A stretch of 64,000 nt of DNA, from NCBI GenBank assembly GCA_023014485.1, contig JAJOZX010001570.1, positions 549,501-613,500 of the forward strand, in the 5' to 3' direction. The translations under genes were made by a program, and so were the position numbers. Under the pieces are notes generated by a model. The model saw nothing but the letters and a program-made list of their open reading frames with translations, was not told where the DNA came from and searched no databases. The stretch's first letter is position 1. Each line of letters begins with the position of its first letter. Below, in pieces: positions 56,644 to 64,000 of this stretch. The DNA is from Bathynomus jamesi (taxonomy: Eukaryota; Arthropoda; Malacostraca; Isopoda; Cirolanidae).

Positions 56644-56904
56644 TAAAGAACGACGCTTGTATAGGAGAATATTCCGCGCAAGATGAGAAAGAACGAAACA
56701 AATGAAAAAATGAGGTAACCACCCGGGAATCGAACCCGGGATCTTCCGATTGCCGGTCAGATGTAATGGTTATCACATCTGACCGGCAATCGAAGATCCC
56801 GGGTTCGATTCCCGGGTGGTTACCTCATTTTTTTCATTTGTTTCATTTGTTTCGTTCTTTCTCATCTTGCGCGGAATATTCTCCTATACAAGCGTCGTTC
56901 TTTA
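56644..56904. repeat. 261-bp palindrome of a tRNA-like sequence
   Basis: Two arms of about 125 bp face each other around 56774. Each arm carries CCCGGGTTCGATTCCCGGG (a perfect tRNA T-arm with B-box), GGTTACCTCATTTTT, and an outer block CAAGCGTCGTTCTTTA. The right arm has a 10-bp tandem insertion (CATTTGTTT). The D-arm-like centre GTAATGGTTATCAC is shared by both arms. The anticodon region does not fold canonically, so this is a foldback SINE and not a tRNA gene. Confidence 0.8.
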
Positions 56905-56918
56905 TATATATATATATA

Positions 56919-57325
56919 CAGGGTGGGCCGTAAGTTTCCATACATAGGAAAATTTAAATTATGGTCTTCACGTGCGTCGGTATTTGGATCAGCAGTTTCC
57001 GGATGCTTGGATTGGTCGGCGTGGTCCTGTGGAGTGGCCTCCCAGATCCCCAGATCTCACCCCCCTTGATTTCTATCTTTGGGGGCACTTGAAGGCCATG
57101 GTGTATCAGGAAAAGATACGAGACATAAATCATCTAAAGGAACGTATCACCAACGCCATTACAAGCATAACGTCAACTGTGCTAATGCGTGTTCATCAAC
57201 AGTGGGGAACACGTATTGAAATGTGTTTTCAAAACAATGGCAACCATGTAGAGCATATTATATAAATAAAATGGTTGTCCATAACAATGTTTATTTTTCC
57301 TATGTATGGAAACTTACGGCCCACC

Positions 57326-57328
<3 letters not shown>
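56919..57328 (+). mobile_element. Mariner-type element reduced to the transposase C-terminus (410 bp)
   Basis: Termini CAGGGTGGGCCGTAAGTTTC are inverted at both ends, with TA duplication in flanking (TA)n. It encodes [40 protein letters not shown] and the tail to the stop at 57265. N-terminal DNA-binding and the first two catalytic residues are gone. Same group as 2565-3465. Confidence 0.9.
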
Positions 57329-57372
<44 letters not shown>

Positions 57373-57375
57373 ACA
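57329..57375. repeat. (TA)n microsatellite
   Basis: TA repeats following the mariner element, with the target TA inside them. Confidence 0.85.
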
Positions 57376-58905
57376 CACGAAAAGTTAAAACACGAAATAG
57401 TGGTCAAGCCTTTTCGTCTAATGACATCGTCACGAACATTTTGACGACCACCCGGTTCAACAGTTCTATTTCGCGTTTTAATTTTCCTTCATAGTTATTT
57501 CCATCAATATTCACGTATTACTCTCGTGAAATATAAATATATAAGTGTGTGTGTGTGTGTGTGTGTCCTGGAAAGAAAGGTTCCGGAACTCTTCTATAAA
57601 TTTCTACCTTTGTCATCCCATATCACCTCGTGACAATCCCAATAAAAAAAGTGCTTCCCATTAAAATTGTCACTTAAAAAAATTCTGAAAAAAGTCTAAA
57701 ATAAAAGGTAGTGGAACGCCGTTCCAGCGTGGTCCGCCAGAAAAAAGCTACACACATTTTATATATATATATATATAGTGTATTTTACACACACACACAC
57801 ACACACAGGGTTGACAAGAGCAAATAGACACCTTCGGTTTTTTAGTGTTTGATTTGATAGATATCAATAAATATTGAAAGTTTCATTGAATTAATATATT
57901 TTGCATAGTGTTACTTTCACCTTCGCATTATGTCCGAGAGAGACTCGTTCTGACTTTCCACCGAGCTTTGCCATTTATTCTTGAGGACAATCATCGTGGT
58001 GTCTATTTACTTTCGTCAACTATCTACATATTAGAATTTTAGTTGCAAAATGCTTAATTTAGACTTAAATTTACGATCATACATGACAATCTAACCCCTA
58101 ATTTTTATAGGCTATATATAATACCCAAGAAAGAAGCATTATTTTCTAAATTTTATTAGTTAAATTTTTTGCTGAAGAGTAAAAGAATAAAAAATCGGCC
58201 AGTCGTCCAACAATTTACAACTGCAGTATTTCTACTGGATCAATAATGAAACCCTGGTTAGCTCCTACCTTAGCAATTATTAGGTTTTTGAACATGTTCT
58301 AAGTATTTTTCATAGCATGAAAAAAAAAAAAACTCTGGATTAAAGTTACTTCAAATTGTAAAGGCGCATCATTATTTGAACATCTTTTATGACGGGTAAA
58401 CCGTTTCTCCAAGTATGTTATGCATAGGGTTAGGAGAAGGGGGGATGGCAACTAACTGGCCAAATTCAGCCCGACAATTTTTTTTTGGACAAATACACAC
58501 ACATTTCCAATCATTACGATTTCACCCGAAACTATGATTTTGATATAGGATATCTTTGTCCGAAATGCATATCTTCAGATCTTGAACCATGCAATATCCG
58601 ATCATAGAAAGGAAAACCTGTCGCAAAACGGCAGTATTTAAGTACCCCATTTGATATAACCTGTTACAACTTGCTCTATTGCAACTTGTTTGGTGCTCAA
58701 TCTTTGTACAGTTGTGCACACCTACAAATAGTTTTTAATGAAAATACAACTTAGAAATCTATTTTCAGTTTAGCTTATTTCTTTCGGGCAAAACTTGCTT
58801 GCCAGCTCACGGACAAAATCGGGCCCCTACGCTTATGCATAAGTATTAAAACATTAAAGTTGGTGAATAAAGCACGGTATTTTCAGAGCATACAATTGCC
58901 TAACT
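57376..58905. other. Upstream DNA with repeat remnants
   Basis: Holds a third weak hammerhead-like segment on the minus strand (57405-57433), (GT)n at 57546-57566, (TA)n and (CA)n at 57756-57808, and a short match to the 17935 MITE (GGAACGCCGTTCC near 57712). No gene seen. Confidence 0.45.
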
Positions 58906-59111
58906 CAGTGGTTCTAAAACTGTGGGGCGAGCGTACTGTTGATTAGGGAGGCGTTTTTTGGTTACCTCCAAAAATCTGTAATAATACAAGTACGAATAAT
59001 TGTATATGCCACTTTAGTTAGTTGAATTATTGATAATTAATAGGGAGGGTAGCCCGCAACCATAATTTTAGGGAGTTAGGGGGTCGTCGTAACAAAGTTT
59101 GGAAAACACTG
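58906..59111. mobile_element. hAT MITE (206 bp) with perfect 8-bp duplication
   Basis: Ends CAGTGGTTCTAAAACTG and ...AAAGTTTGGAAAACACTG. GCCTAACT flanks both sides (58898-58905, 59112-59119). Confidence 0.88.
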
Positions 59112-59119
59112 GCCTAACT

Positions 59120-60011
59120 TGTTTACGAATAAAAAGTTACCTCTTTTCTACAAATGTAGAAATCCTTTGACAATTTCCTCCAACAATTTCCTTTCGAGTT
59201 GAATAAGATTTCCAAATAAGAGAAACAATATTCAGTTCTTATTCAATGGAACGTTTAACTTGCGCAATTTTAGTTTCCTGTTACACCTATATAATCTAAT
59301 GCCTAAAAGCTTCCTGAAATTGAGGGATTAAATGTTTGCTTAGTCATAGTAATATAAAGTAGAAATGTTGTATATACTACATATAATTTAAAAAAAAATA
59401 CAATACACTTCTAGAACTTGCTAATTTATCTTTTACAATTTCAATTTCTTCCCTATTTATTCAATACGTACTTAGTTATCACGCAGTAAAGCTTATTAGT
59501 TTTTTAAGTGTGCCCCTCAACTCTCGATAGATAATAGTCAGGTCCAAGATGCTGGTTAAATTTTAAGGTCACCAACAAATATTATTATTCTATCGACATA
59601 CTATTGCACATTGAACACGACTCAATTTTCAGTAACTTGATACACTGATCGCACGAACTTTTAAGTATCAGTTATAAAAATAAGAAAATAACTATCCTTT
59701 AAACTAATTGCATTAACAGTTGCACACGAAACCGAAGAACCACTGACTGTCTCAATCCCTCCACTACGGAAGCCCGTGTAAGACTAAACTCTCAACTCGC
59801 GTCAAAAACTTTTCTTGTATGATTCGCTTTCGACTAAATCAGTTTCACTTTCAGTCTTCAGGCGAAACTAGCATAGTCAGCCTACGAACGGAGGATGTGC
59901 TATGACCAAAGGGTGAAGAGTGAATACTATTCATGAAATAGTCTTTGCTTTAACATTTAACACCAGCTTTCGGAGGAATACTGAAACTGACAGAAGTTAT
60001 TTGAATTAATT
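59120..60011. other. No gene or element recognised
   Basis: AT-rich DNA. Confidence 0.5.
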
Positions 60012-60067
60012 GATATATATATATATAGATATATATTTTTTTGTATCGGATATCCTTTGTAATTTAC

Positions 60068-60099
<32 letters not shown>

Positions 60100-60207
60100 T
60101 TTTTTTATTTTTTTGTATCGGATATCCTTTGTAATTTACCTCTCTCTCTCTCTCTCCTCTCTATATATATATATATATATATACACAGTATATATATATA
60201 TATATAT
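60012..60207. repeat. (TA)n and (CT)n microsatellite with a 90-bp tandem duplication
   Basis: The block GTATCGGATATCCTTTGTAA plus TTTACC(TC)n(TA)n occurs twice in tandem (60043-60100 and 60114-60182). Confidence 0.8.
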
Positions 60208-61484
60208 TAGTGATGTAGCGGATGTCATTTTTTCACATCCGCGGATGCGGATGAGGATGTTTGATTTCAACATCCGCGGATGCGGATGCGGATGTCTACA
60301 TTTTCGTTATTTTTTAGATATATTCGAGATTTGTTGTGTTAACGTATAAATAAGTTATTATATAGAGAGAGCTGTAGCTATAATGTAGTTAATTGATTAA
60401 TTGTACAATAATTGCTGTACTTTTCTCTGAACATATAAAATAATATCAAGCATCTAACTAATATAGAAATCAATTAGTGAATTCGTCTGCAAATAAATTC
60501 GTTATATTTTGTTGAGTTTCAGCCACAATTAGAAACCATAATTGTGTTACCAGGATGCGGGACGTGAACCCAACTCAAATGCACCCCACCGACCTCTTTC
60601 CCAACCTCCTCCCCTTATAGAAAGAGATCTTTAATTAGCTTGATAACTATTTATATTAAGTTTAAAGTTTTATTAGGCATATTTATAAATGAGTAATTAA
60701 AATAAAGTAAACTAAGATGTTCATCGTTTAATGTTCAAACTTAATTATAGGAAGGTTATGCTTAAGGAACATTAATTTTTCTGCCTTTTCTGCTGCCAGT
60801 CTGTTTCTCTTTTCATCATATATTAATCCAGCACTGCTAAATAATCTCTCGTTTGGTACGTTTGTTGGAGGACAGGCTAAATGTTTCCTCGCAAGTTTAC
60901 TCAAGTATGGATAGATATTCTGCGTATTTTTCCACCAACTAATAGGATTGTCACATGCAGCCAGGCGTTTTTCTTGGTGATAGCTCTCGATCATTTTTAC
61001 TACATCTTTTGACATCGCGTAGGTCTCGTCATTGCTGCTTGACTCAAGAAACTGAGAGACAGATTCTGTGATAGATTTGCTTGTTGAAGGTGTTGGTTCT
61101 GTCACTGAAACTTTTATTCTTTTGGTGGGTGGCGAAGCGACAGATTCAAGAGATTGAAGCTCTTCAACTGCTTTGCCAAGTGATGATTTAACTCGTTCTA
61201 ATGTACTAGGTGAAAATAACTTAGCTTTGTAACGTGGATCTAAGTAGGTTGCAAGAGAGTAACTTCATACAAGAACAGCCTCTCGTCTTGTCGCTTGCAT
61301 CACTTTTGCGCACAATGAACTAGTTCTATTAATATAGTAGAATTTGATAATTTCCGCTTATTAATGACGTTTTATCTCAACGGTCCACATCCGCACGACA
61401 TCCGCAGTCCAAAGTGCGGACGCGGATGCGAGAAAATGTGCGGATGTTCCGCGGATGCGGGTGCGGATGTGACCTACATCACTA
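60208..61484 (-). mobile_element. hAT transposon deletion derivative with GCGGAT subterminal arrays
   Basis: Ends TAGTGATGTA and TACATCACTA, 8-bp ATATATAT on each side (in a microsatellite). Both subterminal zones are packed with CATCCGC/GCGGATG hexamer copies, likely transposase binding sites. Inside, the minus strand keeps only the C-terminal third of the transposase. Confidence 0.85.
60728..61262 (-). pseudogene. hAT transposase C-terminal fragment
   Basis: Open on the minus strand from LATYLDPRYKAKLFS to the stop. The hATC dimerisation domain is clear: YPYLSKLARKHLACPPTNVP, ERLFSSAGLI, EKRNRLAAEKAEKLMFLKHN. The BED zinc finger and catalytic core are missing, so it is a remnant. About 178 residues, no start codon. 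Confidence 0.85.
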
Positions 61485-61504
61485 ATATATATATATATAT
61501 ATAT

Positions 61505-61865
61505 AACCTTGGTTTTTGGTTCCGCCCGAATTGTTTATTCTGATGAATGTCAAGCTTGTCATTCCACCTTAGACCTATAGTTTAACGTGAAATCCGAACC
61601 ACGCCCCACCACGGGCAGTCAGAAATTACACGGGCAGTCAGAAATTACAGTCCTCGCCCGGACTCGATCTCACGACCTCCCGATCAGCAGCCCAGCGTCT
61701 TAACCACGAAGCTACCCAGGGTACCCATTTACCTACCAACCAGTTTTTATTGTGTGGAAGGATGAACAGCTGGGTTTGATGCGCGCCGCCTGCCGTCACC
61801 GGGTTTCGAACCTGGGGCCGGTGGATTCGTAGTCAGTGATGCTAACCTCTACACCACCTAGGCGC
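61505..61865 (-). mobile_element. SINE with two tRNA-like units, longest copy
   Basis: On the minus strand: first unit with GGTGGTGTAGAGGTTAGC (A-box) and CCCAGGTTCGAAACCCGG (B-box), a CTGACTACGAATC centre like tRNA-Arg(ACG); second unit with GGGTAGCTTCGTGGTTAAGA and GAGATCGAGTCCGGGC. The 3' part contains a tandem duplication of CGGGCAGTCAGAAATTACA (61614-61651). Flanked by (TA)n. Confidence 0.75.
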
Positions 61866-61866
61866 A

Positions 61867-61897
<31 letters not shown>

Positions 61898-61904
61898 CTT
61901 TCGT

Positions 61905-63506
61905 TAATTTACCGCTGATTCGTACCTAGTGAAAGTAGTACATATCTCGGCGAGGCAGTGGGTAGGTGGTTACTGAGTTGGGGATGGTAGACTAGGGGGG
62001 GGGGGTGAGTAAGGTTCAGTTGCTGGATAGCGGGTAGGAGGGGTATGGTCTTAGACACGATGAAGCAGATGGGAATGAGAAGAAAAGGAAAATCGTTTCC
62101 GCTGAAAAATGGGAGCCTTTGGCGTGTATGGATTGTAAATGCTTGGGTATGGGAATTTTGGACAAGAGAGGGAAACACCTGCGACGAAGAGCGGACAGGT
62201 TTGGGCATTCGACCAGGAGATGTACGACAGTGATAGGGGTATGGCAGGTAGGGCAGAGCGGGGCTGGAGATTTAACCATAAGGTGACCATGAGTAATGCG
62301 TGTCCTAGGCAGAGACGGGCTAGAATCACTTCTTTATGGTGGGACCAGTGGAATGAGGAGGCCCAGTATCCTAATTGCGGTTTGATCTTGTGGAGTTTGT
62401 TTTGTGTGGCCTGGTCCCATTCCCGTTGTCAGATGGAGCGGAAGTGGGAGCGGAGAGTTGGGAAGAAGTCGGAGAAAGGGAGGGGCCGGGGGGAGGCCGG
62501 CAGGAAGCAAGCTGTCTTTGCCGTGCGGTCCGCCTCCTCGTTACCCTGGATGCCGACATGTGCCGGGACCCAGCAGAAGGCGATTGTCTTGTGTCGGAAG
62601 GCTGTTAAAAAGTGGAAGGTTTGCTGGATGGTACAGACGAGCGGGTGAGGAGGGTTAAATCTCTCTAGGGAGAGAAGTACGCTTTGGGAATCTGAATAAA
62701 TGACGGAGCTGGCAGAGTGGGTGCGCACAATGTCGAGGGCCTCTATAATCGCGAAGAGTTCTGCCGAGAAAACGGAGGTCTCGCGGGGTAGGCTGACGCC
62801 TCGAGAAAGCGGCTGAGCCAGTATCACCGCTGAGGCGGCCATACCAGCCTCCGAGCGGGAACCATCTGTATAAATGGTGACTATGTCCGGGTGTTGGGTT
62901 GCGTGTTCTAGGAAGAGTGACCTGTATACCGTAGCGATCGTGGTAGTCTTTGGTAGGGCACACAGGTCCCTGCAAAACTTGATACGGGTGAGGAACCAGG
63001 GGGGGTAGATACTGTATGAAATGGGGATAACTGAGGGGGCGGGCATGTTGGAAAGTCAAGGAAAGAGCGGACCGCTTCAGTGAAATGCCAGCTCCGTCCC
63101 TGGGGTGGGAGTTCAGAAATCGCCGCGCATAGAAGTGAAGAGGGTAGTCTCTGTGCACGGAAGTATGTCCTCATGAGGAGCAGACCCCATCGGAGGGCGA
63201 GAGGGAGGTAATTGCAATCCACTTGGAGGCTGGGGGCTGGGGAAGAGCGGAAGGCACCGGTGGCGAGGCGGAGGCCCCTATTAAGGACCGGGTCCAAGAC
63301 ACGGAGGCAGGCGTTGGAGGCTGACCCGTATACTACACTGCCATAGTCCAGCTTCGACTGCACCATGGAAGTGTAAAGGCGAAGGAGAGAGCGTCGGTCT
63401 GCGCCCCATGTGGTGTGGGAGATGTGATCTAGGAGAGCGAGGGGACGTTGGAGGGATTGCTTCAGGTGTTTGAGATGGGGAACCCAGTTGAGCCGTCGGT
63501 CTAGAG
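61905..63506 (-). mobile_element. I-type LINE, 3' part, cut by a hAT at its upstream side
   Basis: The minus strand carries the linker LDRRLNWVPHLKHLKQSL, RSLLRLYTSMVQSKLDYGSV, then RNase H (IYTDGSRSEAGMA, SAELFAIIEAL, IYSDSQSVLLSL, VPAHVGIQGNEEADRTAKT) and the finger CPTCHTPITVVHLLVECP. The 3' end has GCGGTAAATTAACGAAAG and an A tail. Same family group as 9949-16282 but divergent. Confidence 0.85.
62016..63506 (-). pseudogene. LINE ORF2 C-terminal part (RNase H and zinc finger)
   Basis: Frames 63506-62908, 63046-62429 and 62329-62016 follow each other with two shifts. The RNase H catalytic acids are in place (D of YTDGS, E of SAELFA, D of YSDSQS, D of EEADR). The upstream reverse transcriptase would lie beyond the hAT insertion, outside the window. 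Confidence 0.8.
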
Positions 63507-64000
63507 CAGTGGTTCCCAAACCCGGGGTCGCAAGCCTCATCACAAAGGGTCGCAGGGAGCCAATGTGGTCGATGGGGTCGCAAGTGTCTTTGCAATGACA
63601 ATGAGGCATGGGTGAATTTTGATATCTATGATGACGTAGAAAAGTTCTGGATTACTTTAGCAGAGAGACATTCGACTGTTAAAAATCGAGCTATCAAAGT
63701 TCTGGTACAATTTGGAACCACCTATATCTGTGAGGCAGCTTTCTCGTCAATGGTATTTATGAAAAATGAGTACCGTAACCGTATTTCAAACATCAACTTA
63801 GAAAATTGTATGCTATGTTCCTTAACCTCATATACCCCCAGGTACAAAAAATTAATCAAATCATAATGTACACATGTCAGATATGAAATATGCCACTGTT
63901 ATAGCATATCAGACATATGATAGAGTAGGAACTTAGAATATTGATTGATATGTTGTTTTATATTACATATTAAACATGAGAGAGTTGTAAATAGTTTCTG
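63507..64000 (+). mobile_element. hAT element, left part, runs off the window
   Basis: Starts CAGTGGTTCCCAAACCCGGG with GGGGTCGC boxes, typical hAT terminus. The plus strand at 63612-63866 encodes a transposase C-terminus (FGTTYICEAAFSSMVFMKNE, YRNRISNINLENCM) of the SCAND3/ZBED type. The right end is not in the window. Confidence 0.8.

Noticed and set aside
56274..56776. Tyr/Ile/His-rich open frames on both strands
   Set aside because: They are read-through of (TA)n and (CA)n repeats.
56713..56822. Functional tRNA gene(s) at the CCCGGGTTCGATTCCCGGG arms
   Set aside because: The T-arm is perfect, but the anticodon and acceptor stems do not fold canonically, and the two arms share one D-arm as a palindrome. 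Better read as a foldback SINE.
61790..61860. tRNA-Arg gene on the minus strand
   Set aside because: A and B boxes and an ACG-like centre are present, but the acceptor stem does not pair and the unit is embedded in a SINE with a second tRNA-like unit.

Overview
The window is nuclear DNA of an animal, most likely an arthropod. The evidence is spliced GT-AG genes, an AT-rich background, long introns and a mixed load of transposons (I-type and Jockey-like LINEs, Tc1/mariner, hAT, tRNA-derived SINEs). Nothing bacterial, organellar or viral was seen, and there is no CRISPR array.

One host gene spans almost the whole window on the minus strand. It has twelve coding exons from 56084 (start codon) to 309 (stop). 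They read as a secretory signal, a reeler domain, a DOMON domain, a cytochrome b561 membrane core and a C-terminal membrane segment, which is the ferric-chelate reductase 1 (FRRS1-like) architecture. All splice phases agree. The only break is in exon 8, where the best donor and the family sequence are reached only by dropping one base. Exons 3 to 12 lie compactly at 0.3-9.7 kb. Exon 2 (37 kb) and exon 1 (56 kb) are separated by introns of 27 kb and 19 kb filled with mobile elements.

Layout by region. 0-9.7 kb: exons 12 to 3 with a deleted mariner, a SINE split by a MITE and two reverse transcriptase tails. 9.7-17.2 kb: a GC-rich 6.3-kb I-type LINE with an 11-bp target duplication, flanked by two inverted copies of a repeat with a hammerhead-ribozyme-like core. 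17.9-20.1 kb: a hAT MITE and a nearly intact Tc1 element. 24.2-27.8 kb: a 3.3-kb DNA transposon with ~240-bp inverted termini and a transposase I cannot assign to a named superfamily. 28-36 kb: several MITEs, a LINE fragment split by a hAT, and SINEs with two tRNA-like units. 38.3-45.5 kb: a nested stack in which a Jockey-like LINE was hit by a second long-TIR transposon, a MITE, and a Mutator-like MITE with a 9-bp duplication. 45.5-52 kb: mostly featureless. 52-54 kb: a decayed LINE. 54.8-64 kb: exon 1, a 261-bp tRNA-like palindrome, a deleted mariner, hAT elements, a SINE, and an I-type LINE interrupted by a hAT that runs off the end.

The strongest candidate for something undescribed is the hammerhead-like pair at 9773-9818 and 17112-17157. 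The two copies differ by a compensatory change in the proposed stem I. One copy lies sense-oriented in FRRS1 intron 2, about 43 nt before the exon 3 acceptor. The second candidate is the long-TIR transposon family with two divergent copies.
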